Source of the DNA: an uncultured Flavobacteriales bacterium
Lineage (GTDB): Bacteria > Bacteroidota > Bacteroidia > Flavobacteriales > Crocinitomicaceae
NCBI GenBank assembly: GCA_946479985.1
Contig: CAMLIF010000077.1
Span: forward strand, 1 to 19,724
Direction of reading: 5' to 3'
Length of the DNA stretch: 19,724 nt
Notes under the pieces: generated by a model
Told to the model about the DNA's origin: nothing
The model's input: the letters and a program-made list of their open reading frames with translations, nothing else
The model's database searches: none
Shown here: positions 1 through 6,451 of the stretch, piece by piece
Numbering within the stretch: the first letter of the stretch is position 1
How the letters are laid out: each line of letters begins with the position of its first letter
Translations under genes and position numbers: made by a program

Positions 1-2
1 TT

Positions 3-1487
3 ACCCATTACGATTACTGGAAAAACGAATTAATGCCGTCAATCCTTGTAGATTCCGGTGCGGATTTGCTGGTTTACGGAATGGGCGAACAGCCGCTGCG
101 CGATTTACTGCGCCTGGTGAAGAAAAATGTTCCGTTCAGCAATCTTACAACAGTTCACCAGGTGGCCTTTTTGCAGGATGCAGAGAAAGAACTGCCAAAA
201 AACAAGAATTGGGAAACGGTTGCTTTGTCGAGCCATGAAGTTTGTTTAGAGGATAAAATAAAATATGCTGCGAATTTCAAAGTTGTAGAGGTTGAGTCGA
301 ATAAATGGAATGCGAATCGAATTACACAGCAGGTTGGTAATCAGACTTTGGTTATTAACCCACCTTATAAAACAATGACTGAAAAGGAGATGGATCAGTC
401 ATTCGATCTTCCTTACACACGCATGCCGCATCCGAAATACAAGAAACGCGGAACCATTCCGGCATATGAAATGATCAAGTTTTCGGTGAATATGCACCGC
501 GGTTGTTTCGGAGGCTGCAGCTTTTGTACGATTTCAGCGCACCAGGGGAAATTCATTGCTTCTCGAAGTGAGGAAAGTATTCTGAAGGAAATCGATGAAG
601 TAGTTCAACTTCCTGATTTCAAGGGATATTTATCAGATATCGGCGGTCCTTCAGCGAATATGTACCGCATGAAAGGAAAGGACGAAGCTATTTGTGAACG
701 TTGTTCAAGCCCGAGCTGTATTCACCCTGTTATTTGCAACAACCTGGATACTTCACATAAGGCAATGACGAATTTGTACCGTAAAATCGACTCGCATCCG
801 AAGATCAAGAAAGCATTTGTTGGTTCCGGAATCCGGTACGACTTATTGGTTGACGATTTCAATAAGAACAACGACGACGGAAACCACGATGAATACATTG
901 AACAGCTAATCACACGACATGTAAGCGGAAGACTGAAAGTTGCTCCCGAGCACACTTCCGATGCAACGCTTCGTGTTATGCGAAAACCATCGTTTAAATA
1001 TTTCCATAAGTTCAAAGAGAAATACGATAAGCTTTCGGAGAAACACGGTTTGAATCAACCATTGATTCCGTATTTCATTTCATCTCACCCGGGTTGTGAA
1101 GAGGTTGATATGGCAAATCTGGCTGCGGAAACAAAAGAAATGGGTTTCCAGCTGGAACAGGTGCAGGATTTTACGCCAACACCAATGACGGTAGCAGAAG
1201 TGATTTATTATTCAGGTGTTCATCCGTATACGTTAAAGGAAATCAAAACCGCCAAAACACCGGAAGAAAAAAAGAACCAAAACCGTTTCTTTTTCTGGTA
1301 CAAACGGGAGAATCATCAATGGATCAGAGACCGTTTGAAGAAAACGAACAAGCCTGAGCTGGCTGAAGCACTTTTGGGACATACACACAATTCAGGAAAC
1401 ACTGGCAGTTCTGGTAGAGGAGCCAGTACTCAAGCCAAGAAAGAAATGCCGAAATGGTTGGAAGAACGGAGGAAGAAAAGTAGATAA
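3..1487 (+). CDS. ygiQ: YgiQ-family radical SAM protein (5' end outside window)
   Basis: This is a YgiQ-type radical SAM enzyme with a 4Fe-4S cluster; the substrate of the family is not established. The frame is open to the window edge and the codons before the first ATG (position 33) read THYDYWKNEL, so the true start lies upstream and that ATG is internal. The radical SAM cluster motif CFGGCSFC (C-x3-C-x2-C) has its cysteine codons at 504, 516 and 525. A second cysteine group, CERCSSPSCIHPVIC, follows near 690-735 and fits the auxiliary cysteines of the family. The C-terminal part (DFTPTPMTVAEVIYYSGVHPYT) is typical of YgiQ, and the last ~35 residues are a polar, low-complexity, basic tail. 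Roughly the first 100-200 residues are missing. The next gene follows after 16 bp. Confidence 0.93.
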   Translation, partial: THYDYWKNELMPSILVDSGADLLVYGMGEQPLRDLLRLVKKNVPFSNLTTVHQVAFLQDAEKELPKNKNWETVALSSHEVCLEDKIKYAANFKVVEVESNKWNANRITQQVGNQTLVINPPYKTMTEKEMDQSFDLPYTRMPHPKYKKRGTIPAYEMIKFSVNMHRGCFGGCSFCTISAHQGKFIASRSEESILKEIDEVVQLPDFKGYLSDIGGPSANMYRMKGKDEAICERCSSPSCIHPVICNNLDTSHKAMTNLYRKIDSHPKIKKAFVGSGIRYDLLVDDFNKNNDDGNHDEYIEQLITRHVSGRLKVAPEHTSDATLRVMRKPSFKYFHKFKEKYDKLSEKHGLNQPLIPYFISSHPGCEEVDMANLAAETKEMGFQLEQVQDFTPTPMTVAEVIYYSGVHPYTLKEIKTAKTPEEKKNQNRFFFWYKRENHQWIRDRLKKTNKPELAEALLGHTHNSGNTGSSGRGASTQAKKEMPKWLEERRKKSR

Positions 1488-1491
1488 ATAC

Positions 1492-1499
1492 TAACTTTG
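1492..1499 (+). promoter_or_regulatory. -7 promoter element TAACTTTG
   Basis: TAACTTTG is an exact match to the Bacteroidota -7 consensus TAnnTTTG. It lies in the 16-bp gap after ygiQ and only 4 nt before the ATG at 1504, so a transcript from here would be leaderless or nearly so. I see no TTTG -33 element at the usual 17-23 bp spacing. Confidence 0.5.
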
Positions 1500-1503
1500 T
1501 TTC

Positions 1504-2025
1504 ATGAAGAAAACCATTCTAATTGCCTCGGGTCTTGCCGTTCTGTTTTTAATTGTGATGTGGCTGGTATTTCCGTTTTTGAACGGTACATTGCTAAATG
1601 CGATGCAGCAATCATCTAAATCAGTTGGGTTTAGTGCTTCAACGATAGGTGGAGAATTCGCACTTCGACTCAAAACAGCCTTTTCATTCGCTCTGCTTCC
1701 CTTGATATCCTTAGGCGTGTTTCTATTAGTAAGAAATCTGAAGAATCCGGAATATGCGAACCGGAAACTCACACGCAATCTGGGATTCTTTATGATAGCC
1801 TACATAATCGGGTTTTATGTAAAGTGTCGAATGTTACTTGGAAACCTGGAATACACCGAAGCACACCCCATTGCGCGTGGTGTTACATTTGAAGCTTCTG
1901 TAGATTCTCTTTATTATTACGATTATGCAGTAGTCTGCAGCCTGGTTACCGGCTTGGTTCTTTTCCTCTTGGCAAAAAGAATACGGGACAATGATGAGTT
2001 GTTGGATCAAACTAAAGGATTTTAG
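1504..2025 (+). CDS. Small membrane protein, probably four helices, function unknown
   Basis: I do not recognise this 173-residue protein. It has four hydrophobic stretches, at about residues 5-27, 58-77, 93-112 and 140-157, with short charged loops (RNLKNPEYANRKLTR between helices 2 and 3) and a charged C-terminal tail (KRIRDNDELLDQTKGF). This layout resembles the small DUF4199-like or unnamed four-helix proteins common in Bacteroidota, but I cannot assign a family. The ATG lies 4 nt after an exact -7 box, so it may have its own promoter despite following ygiQ closely. A long imperfect inverted repeat downstream (2046-2145) may end its transcript. An opposite-strand frame across the same bases is a shadow. 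Confidence 0.8.
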   Translation: MKKTILIASGLAVLFLIVMWLVFPFLNGTLLNAMQQSSKSVGFSASTIGGEFALRLKTAFSFALLPLISLGVFLLVRNLKNPEYANRKLTRNLGFFMIAYIIGFYVKCRMLLGNLEYTEAHPIARGVTFEASVDSLYYYDYAVVCSLVTGLVLFLLAKRIRDNDELLDQTKGF

Positions 2026-2045
2026 TGCAATTCCGATTAAAGAAA

Positions 2046-2145
2046 AAAGTAAAACAACAGACCACAAATCTTGTGAGTATGATAGTGAGTGGTGTGAATT
2101 GCGGTACCGTTAAAAATTGGCAGCGATCTGTTGTTCTTTTACTTT
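2046..2145. repeat. Long imperfect inverted repeat between convergent genes
   Basis: The left arm at 2046-2061 reads AAAGTAAAACAACAGA. The right arm at 2127-2145, read as its complement, is AAAGTAAAAGAACAACAGA: the same sequence with a 3-nt insertion. The 65-nt interior contains a small hairpin (CACAA-ATC-TTGTG, 2063-2075) and an 8-bp palindrome (CGGTACCG, 2102-2109). It sits between the stop of the membrane protein (2025) and the stop of the DUF3606-like gene (2152, opposite strand). It could be a bidirectional terminator, a structured RNA, or the remnant of a short mobile repeat. Nothing in it looks coding. Confidence 0.55.
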
Positions 2146-2151
2146 ATAGAT

Positions 2152-2364
2152 TTAGGGTTGAGGTATTAAAGTATGTCGGGCGTTTTCAGACCATTGGTCC
2201 AAAAGCATTCGATTCATGTGCAGGTAACACTCAAGGCTCGTGTAAGAGGTACCTACTTTTGATACGCAGTAGAATAATTCTTTTTCCGAACAATCTAAAC
2301 GGGCGCAAAAATCTGAGATTGAATTGCGATCATGTATATTAAGTCGTGTCATATTTGTTTCCAT
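2152..2364 (-). CDS. Small DUF3606-like protein
   Basis: This is a 70-residue protein. Residues ~7-50 (LNIHDRNSISDFCARLDC, then a CSEKELFYCVSKVG segment and a helix beginning TSLECYLHMN) follow the pattern I know for DUF3606: an initial D, a segment corresponding to the family's W-x-KK-x-G-V-S-x-E-L, then A/C-V-x-x-V-G. The function of DUF3606 proteins is unknown; many are small stress-associated proteins. The frame is open further upstream to 2514, but that extension runs through the direct repeats at 2457-2515 and through an exact -7 box (2404-2411), so I place the start at the ATG at 2364. No Shine-Dalgarno is evident. Family assignment rests on pattern memory and is moderately sure. Confidence 0.62.
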   Translation of the reverse strand: METNMTRLNIHDRNSISDFCARLDCSEKELFYCVSKVGTSYTSLECYLHMNRMLLDQWSENARHTLIPQP

Positions 2365-2403
2365 TTTTTCGTTGTTAATCAGTGTAATTATCAATGAATA
2401 GTA

Positions 2404-2411
2404 CAAAGCTA
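2404..2411 (-). promoter_or_regulatory. -7 promoter element TAGCTTTG for the DUF3606-like gene
   Basis: On the minus strand this reads TAGCTTTG, matching TAnnTTTG exactly, 39 nt before the ATG at 2364. No clear TTTG lies at the -33 spacing. The three direct repeats start 46 bp further upstream, the position expected for activator sites. Confidence 0.45.
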
Positions 2412-2456
2412 TGGAACCTGTATTTAATAAAATACCGTATTTATACTGAATTTTTC

Positions 2457-2515
2457 TGCGGTAAACCACATTTCTTTTTGCGGTAAACCGCAACGGTTTT
2501 TTGCGGTAAACCACA
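2457..2515. repeat. Three direct copies of TGCGGTAAACCrCA, 22-23 bp apart
   Basis: The copies are at 2457-2470 (TGCGGTAAACCACA), 2479-2492 (TGCGGTAAACCGCA) and 2502-2515 (TGCGGTAAACCACA). Start-to-start spacing is 22 and 23 bp, about two helical turns, so all copies face the same side of the DNA. The middle copy is an inverted repeat, GCGGT-AA-ACCGC; the outer two carry one mismatch in the right half. They lie in the 286-bp gap between two divergent genes, 93-151 bp before the DUF3606-like start and 136-194 bp before the start at 2651. They look like a regulator-binding array. A related GCGGTACCGT occurs at 2101-2110, beyond the end of the DUF3606-like gene. Confidence 0.7.
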
Positions 2516-2582
2516 ATTCTTTCACCCGTTCCAAGTTTGAAAGCCTTGATACATAAGGGTTCACTGATTTAGTCAACTGCTT

Positions 2583-2640
2583 TTTAAGTTTTGCGTATTG
2601 CGTTTATCACACTTAAACGATATTATTGTCAAAACTTAAA
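2583..2640. repeat. 11-bp perfect inverted repeat flanking the start region of the signalling operon
   Basis: TTTAAGTTTTG (2583-2593) is the exact reverse complement of CAAAACTTAAA (2630-2640), with a 36-nt spacer. The right arm ends 10 nt before the ATG at 2651. ACTTAAAC also occurs as a direct repeat at 2611-2618 and 2634-2641, 23 bp apart. A weak promoter candidate (TTG at 2598-2600, 20 nt, TATTATTG at 2621-2628, one mismatch to TAnnTTTG) lies inside the spacer. If that promoter is real, the arms are DNA sites around it rather than an RNA hairpin. Confidence 0.5.
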
Positions 2641-2650
2641 CACATAAACT

Positions 2651-2959
2651 ATGTCATTTAACGGAACCGAAGGCAATGCGATTTCTCTTGTAGACGCAAC
2701 CGCTTTAACAGACAAATTCAAAAAAGCGTATCCCGGAGAAACAAAAGCAGTTTTTATTGGACGAGAGAATATTGAAGATTTATTGGCAGGAGAAGGCAGT
2801 ATGGGAATACGCGTGTATTTCGGGCGTACTTTGAACGGTAAAAATACAATTGTAATGGTAAGCGCAGTTTCAAATGAAGACGATGATCTTAGCCTGATTA
2901 TTGATAACGGATGTACTTGTCCGAGTGCCTGTGGTTGTGCGAATGATCTGAACGCATAG
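2651..2959 (+). CDS. Small soluble protein with Cys-rich tail, first gene of a signalling operon
   Basis: This 102-residue protein has no signal peptide or membrane segment. Its body looks like a mixed alpha/beta domain (helix around LTDKFKKAYP, strands around TKAVFIGRE, GIRVYFGRT and NTIVMVSAV). An acidic stretch, NEDDDLSLIID, is followed by CTCPSACGC (Cys 88, 90, 94 and 96) and a short tail. Four cysteines in nine residues suggest metal binding or disulfides, but this is inference. I recall unnamed Bacteroidota proteins of similar size and strand pattern ending in Pro/Cys-rich motifs, with no known function. Its TAG stop shares the G with the GTG start of the next gene, so the two are probably translationally coupled. 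The ATG is preceded by an A-rich leader without Shine-Dalgarno. Confidence 0.82.
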   Translation: MSFNGTEGNAISLVDATALTDKFKKAYPGETKAVFIGRENIEDLLAGEGSMGIRVYFGRTLNGKNTIVMVSAVSNEDDDLSLIIDNGCTCPSACGCANDLNA

Positions 2960-3612
2960 TGAACAGCCCGTATCTTTCATATTTACACTCAATTGAATAT
3001 TATTCATTTGTATTACCGCTGATTCTGGCGGTAATACTTTTGGCTTCCAGACGATTTTCGCGCGAATCTAATCTAATATTGTTCCTGAGTCTTTCTTCCA
3101 TCTTTTGTGAGTATTTAGGGACATATATGGCCAGGCATTATATGAATAATGCGGTGCTTTCTCATTTTGGACAATGTGCTGATATTGTCATTTTTATGGC
3201 ATTATTTCATCAAAATGTTTTCCGTTTAAACGCCAAGAAAATGGCATTTGTCTTACTCGATGTTTTTGCAATTTTTTCTATTGTAATGACATACAACGAT
3301 GGACTTAACCAATTCCCGGTACTATCCGGGTCTATTATCCGTATCGGAATTATCTGTTTGGTGCTTTACTATTACTTTGAAGTGTTTAAATATGAATATA
3401 TCGATGATCTTTCGACAGCACCTGGTTTCTGGATTAAATCCATGTACCTGCTTTATTTCTGCGGCACTTTTGCCCATCATTTATTGATTAACAATGAAAA
3501 TGCAGGACAGAATGTTTTGGAAAATGTGAATGCCGTTAACTGGATTTTGATCATCGTTTTCAATTTAGTCTTTACATTAGCTATATGGCTGGGAAGAGTT
3601 CGGAGAGTTTAG
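2959..3612 (+). CDS. Seven-helix membrane protein upstream of a histidine kinase
   Basis: This 217-residue integral membrane protein has about seven hydrophobic segments (residues ~16-30, 38-58, 69-86, 95-112, 122-141, 156-177 and 192-211) and a basic end (GRVRRV). The start is a GTG overlapping the preceding stop; no better ATG exists before the first helix. No catalytic motif is visible. It overlaps the next gene, a sensor kinase, by 28 bp. The kinase itself has one N-terminal helix and no sensory domain, so this protein is a plausible separate sensor or membrane partner. That role is inferred from context. I do not recognise a named family. Confidence 0.85.
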   Translation: MNSPYLSYLHSIEYYSFVLPLILAVILLASRRFSRESNLILFLSLSSIFCEYLGTYMARHYMNNAVLSHFGQCADIVIFMALFHQNVFRLNAKKMAFVLLDVFAIFSIVMTYNDGLNQFPVLSGSIIRIGIICLVLYYYFEVFKYEYIDDLSTAPGFWIKSMYLLYFCGTFAHHLLINNENAGQNVLENVNAVNWILIIVFNLVFTLAIWLGRVRRV

Positions 3613-4364
3613 ACCTTTTTTTTGTAATCGTAACCGTGGGAATGATCTTGCTTTCCCTGGCTATTATTTCATCTGTATTTCTGTACCAGCAAAAATTGCA
3701 GCGAAGAAGGAATCAGCTGAAAAATGTGGAGATTGATTACCAGAAAAACCTTCTGAACGCCAGTATTGAAGCTCGGGAAATGGAGCAGCGAAGAATTGCG
3801 TTTGAACTTCATGATGATATCGGATCTACGCTAACTGCTATCAAATTTTCTCTTGCGAATGCCATGGTCGATGAAAGTGTTATGACTAATCTCAATAACG
3901 CTATTCAGAAAGTTCGGCGTATTTCGTATGAGTTATTACCTTCCATTTTAGATGAAATGGGACTTCTGTCAGGTGCGGCATCGCTTGTAAATGGTTTAAA
4001 TGACCAAATTCCGCACATTCATTTTTCTATTCAACCGGTAAAAGATCCGCAGGCACCTGAACAAACCAAAGAAGTTGAACTGGCCTTATACCGTGTTCTT
4101 CAGGAATTGCTAAATAACATTGTGAAATATTCGAATGCTTCAACGGTAAACGTGTTGCTGATCCAAAACGAGTTGGGAATAGAACTGATTTTGGACGATG
4201 ACGGCGACGGCTTTGACCCGCGGAGTGTTGATAAAGCATCCAGCTCGCTCGGATTGCGAAACATGGAGATGCGGATTCAGCAAATTGACGGAAGCCTGAA
4301 ATTCGAAAAGAAAAATAATGGTACTAGAGTAGTAGTGAAATGGGAAGTGAAAAACAACGAATAA
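3585..4364 (+). CDS. Sensor histidine kinase, NarX/DesK type (HisKA_3)
   Basis: This 259-residue kinase would phosphorylate the response regulator encoded next to it. One membrane helix (about 11-34) is followed by a short coiled linker and the HisKA_3 box RRIAFELHDDIGSTL, with the phospho-accepting His at residue 76. The HATPase_c part holds the N box (LYRVLQELLNNIVKYSNAS, Asn 177/178), the G1 box DDDGDGFD (204-211) and the G2 box around LGLRNMEMR (222-230). There is no extracytoplasmic, PAS, GAF or TPR sensory domain, so sensing probably relies on a partner. It overlaps the membrane-protein gene by 28 bp and the regulator gene by 25 bp, a sign of tight co-expression. Confidence 0.95.
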   Translation: MAGKSSESLDLFFVIVTVGMILLSLAIISSVFLYQQKLQRRRNQLKNVEIDYQKNLLNASIEAREMEQRRIAFELHDDIGSTLTAIKFSLANAMVDESVMTNLNNAIQKVRRISYELLPSILDEMGLLSGAASLVNGLNDQIPHIHFSIQPVKDPQAPEQTKEVELALYRVLQELLNNIVKYSNASTVNVLLIQNELGIELILDDDGDGFDPRSVDKASSSLGLRNMEMRIQQIDGSLKFEKKNNGTRVVVKWEVKNNE

Positions 4365-5005
4365 GAGTAGGCATTGCAGAAGATCAGCTGATCTTTCGTC
4401 AGGGACTTGAAACTTTGATCAATGGGTTTGATGGAGTTGAAGTGGTGTGTTCGGTTGAAAATGGACAATTGCTGATTGACCAGCTGGATAAAGCGAAATT
4501 AGACCTGGTGTTTTTAGATTATCGCATGCCGGTAATGGGTGGACTGGAAACGGTTCAGAAAATCAGGAAAACGAACCAGGATTTGAAGCTGCTGATTCTC
4601 TCGATGTATGATGATCATGCATTTGTTGAACTGACTATTGAGTCGGGTGCGAATGGTTATTTATCCAAAGACGATGATCCGAAAGAAATCGAAAAAGCTA
4701 TCTTATCGGTAGTTGAAACAGGTTATTATCTAAGTGACCGAACATCGAAGATCCTTATTTCGAAGTTGATGATGACCGGGAAGATGAAGCCGAAGTTTGA
4801 CATTGAAAAACCGGAACTTTCCAGTTTCGAAAAAAGTGTTCTGGACCTTATCTGTAAGGAATATACAAATGAGGAAATGGCAGATACGCTGTTTAAATCG
4901 AAAAGAACTATTGAAAGTACCCGAACGTTGATGATGCAGAAAATCGGCGCCCGAAATGTAGTCGGTTTGGTGATGTATGCAATTAAGAATGATCTGATTA
5001 CCTGA
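4340..5005 (+). CDS. Response regulator, NarL/LuxR family
   Basis: This 221-residue DNA-binding response regulator is the probable partner of the preceding kinase. The receiver domain (about 8-125) has the acidic pair E14/D15, the phospho-acceptor Asp 60 (LVFLDYRMPVMGG), Ser 88 and Lys 110 (YLSKDDD). The C-terminal LuxR-type HTH (about 160-218) contains SSFEKSVLDLICKEYTNEEM and a recognition helix KRTIESTRTLMMQKIGA. The regulon cannot be read from sequence. Autoregulation through the upstream repeats at 2457-2515 or 2583-2640 is possible but untested. The gene ends 8 bp before the convergent methyltransferase gene, and no hairpin terminator is visible between them. Confidence 0.95.
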   Translation: MGSEKQRIRVGIAEDQLIFRQGLETLINGFDGVEVVCSVENGQLLIDQLDKAKLDLVFLDYRMPVMGGLETVQKIRKTNQDLKLLILSMYDDHAFVELTIESGANGYLSKDDDPKEIEKAILSVVETGYYLSDRTSKILISKLMMTGKMKPKFDIEKPELSSFEKSVLDLICKEYTNEEMADTLFKSKRTIESTRTLMMQKIGARNVVGLVMYAIKNDLIT

Positions 5006-5013
5006 TAGTAATC

Positions 5014-5859
5014 TTAGGAGTTTTTAATTCTTGTTAGAATACCGAAGAACAACTTTTTTTCTGTGCTGGTTTTCATCCATAATTCCTGGCTTTCGAAATT
5101 GGAAGTTATCTGTGAGCAAAGTGTATTTATTTTCTCCAGGTTTACTTTCGGGCTGTAGGTGTTGAGAATCAATATTCCGTTTGGCCGCAATAACTGAATT
5201 GCTTCCTCAATTAATTGTGGCAAATCACGTTCTAATTTCCATTTTTCTTTGTTTGCGCCTAAGCCCCATGCCGGTGGATCCAACTGAACAAGATCATACT
5301 TGTTACCTCGCTTTTTCTCCCGTGCAATAAACTTAAAAGCATCTTCCAAAACCCATTTAATCGTTGAAATCTCCGAGAGTTCAGCATTCTTTTTCCCCCA
5401 ATCGATCATTCCTTTAACACTGTCGCAATGGATAACTTCCGCACCTGTTTGTGCTCCGAAACAACTTGCTGCGCCGGTGTAGGCAAATGCATTTAGGAAT
5501 CGTTTAGAAGGATCCAGATGTTCGGAAATAAAACTCCAGTTTACCTGTTGTTCCGGGAAAAGACCAAGATGTTTATTGGAAGTAATTTGGATCAGAAAAG
5601 TAAGGCCATTCACTGAAACATTCCAGTTTTCCGGTGATCCGCCTTTCAGTTTTTTCCAGGAACCGGTTAAACTTCCCGCACTTTGGGGGACAAATTCCCA
5701 ATGTGCCAGTTCGTTCCAATGCTCTTTGGAATATTCCGGTTTAAAATAAGCCTGATGTTCAGGGCGAATTGTGATAATCTCACCCCAGCGTTCCAGTTTC
5801 AACTCATCTCCGGCATCAATGAGTTCGTAATTTTCCGGAAAAGGGGCAAAAATCTTCAT
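5014..5859 (-). CDS. Class I SAM-dependent methyltransferase, RlmI/RlmK-like
   Basis: This 281-residue protein fits the Methyltrans_SAM (PF10672-like) family, which includes 23S rRNA cytosine-C5 methyltransferase RlmI. It has HLGLFPEQQVNW (97-108), the SAM-binding motif NAFAYTGAAS (123-132), an acidic residue in HCDSVKG (D146), and the catalytic-pocket motif QLDPPAWGLG (192-201). It lacks the N-terminal PUA domain of RlmI, so an RNA target is likely but unproven. The frame is open to 5898, but that start would overlap the upstream TPR gene by 32 bp. The ATG at 5859, 7 nt after that gene's stop and preceded by CGGGA, is more likely. It is the last gene of a three-gene minus-strand operon. Confidence 0.88.
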   Translation of the reverse strand: MKIFAPFPENYELIDAGDELKLERWGEIITIRPEHQAYFKPEYSKEHWNELAHWEFVPQSAGSLTGSWKKLKGGSPENWNVSVNGLTFLIQITSNKHLGLFPEQQVNWSFISEHLDPSKRFLNAFAYTGAASCFGAQTGAEVIHCDSVKGMIDWGKKNAELSEISTIKWVLEDAFKFIAREKKRGNKYDLVQLDPPAWGLGANKEKWKLERDLPQLIEEAIQLLRPNGILILNTYSPKVNLEKINTLCSQITSNFESQELWMKTSTEKKLFFGILTRIKNS

Positions 5860-5866
5860 TCCCGAA

Positions 5867-6448
5867 TTAACGCATGCGCGGCATTTTTTTTCTGCCACCC
5901 GTCATTTGTGCCATACGCATCTGGTTTTTAGAAGGTGCATTTTGCAATTGTGCCTGCATCATCTTAATCTGGTCCTTCAGCATACCGCTGCTATCAACTT
6001 TTCGCGCTTCGTTCAACAACGAAACTGCTTCTTGTCGTCGGCCCGTTTGGGCGCAAATACCTGCGAGGTGCATACGTGCCATTGCCTGATCATGTCCGCG
6101 TTTTAATCCAAGGGCCATAGCTTTTCTCAAATGAGCTTCACTTTTAGCCGGACCAAATTCCTGGGAATTCAACAAAGCCTGCATGTAAATTACATAAGCG
6201 TGCTGTCTGCGCGGCAATAATTGAGGATGTGTAATTCTGTTCATGGCACGGGCAGCTTTTTCCTGGTTTCCTGTACGCATGTGATTTATAGCCATAGCTA
6301 CATTTTCATTGATAATGAAAGTTGCACCTACGATAGCCGTAATAAGAAAAGCGAAAATTCCCCATCCCCAGTAACCTGTGTAGAAAGAATAATAAGTTGT
6401 AAATAACAAGGCTGCAGCAAGTACACAGCGGATAATAAATGAGATCAT
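5867..6448 (-). CDS. Membrane-anchored TPR-like protein
   Basis: This 193-residue protein starts with two hydrophobic segments (about 1-27 and 28-50). A helical repeat region follows whose pattern (QEKAARAMNRITHPQL, SEAHLRKAMALGLKRG, GRRQEAVSLLNEARKVD) resembles tetratricopeptide repeats. The last ~30 residues are basic and methionine-rich (MRMAQMTGGRKKMPRMR). It probably acts as a scaffold at the inner face of the membrane; no enzyme motif is present. It lies 3 bp after the RidA-like gene and 7 bp before the methyltransferase, so the three are probably co-transcribed. A functional link among them is not obvious. Confidence 0.85.
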   Translation of the reverse strand: MISFIIRCVLAAALLFTTYYSFYTGYWGWGIFAFLITAIVGATFIINENVAMAINHMRTGNQEKAARAMNRITHPQLLPRRQHAYVIYMQALLNSQEFGPAKSEAHLRKAMALGLKRGHDQAMARMHLAGICAQTGRRQEAVSLLNEARKVDSSGMLKDQIKMMQAQLQNAPSKNQMRMAQMTGGRKKMPRMR

Positions 6449-6451
6449 AGT

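Noticed and set aside
2025..2342. Plus-strand frame of 105 codons
   Set aside because: It runs antisense through the DUF3606-like gene and the inverted repeat, and its translation has no domain-like pattern.
2365..2514. N-terminal 50-codon extension of the DUF3606-like gene
   Set aside because: It would translate the direct repeats and a -7 promoter element; the extension has no family match.
2457..2515. The GCGGTAAACC copies as a CRISPR array
   Set aside because: The repeats are 14 bp with 8-9 bp between them, far too short for CRISPR repeats and spacers, and no cas gene is present.
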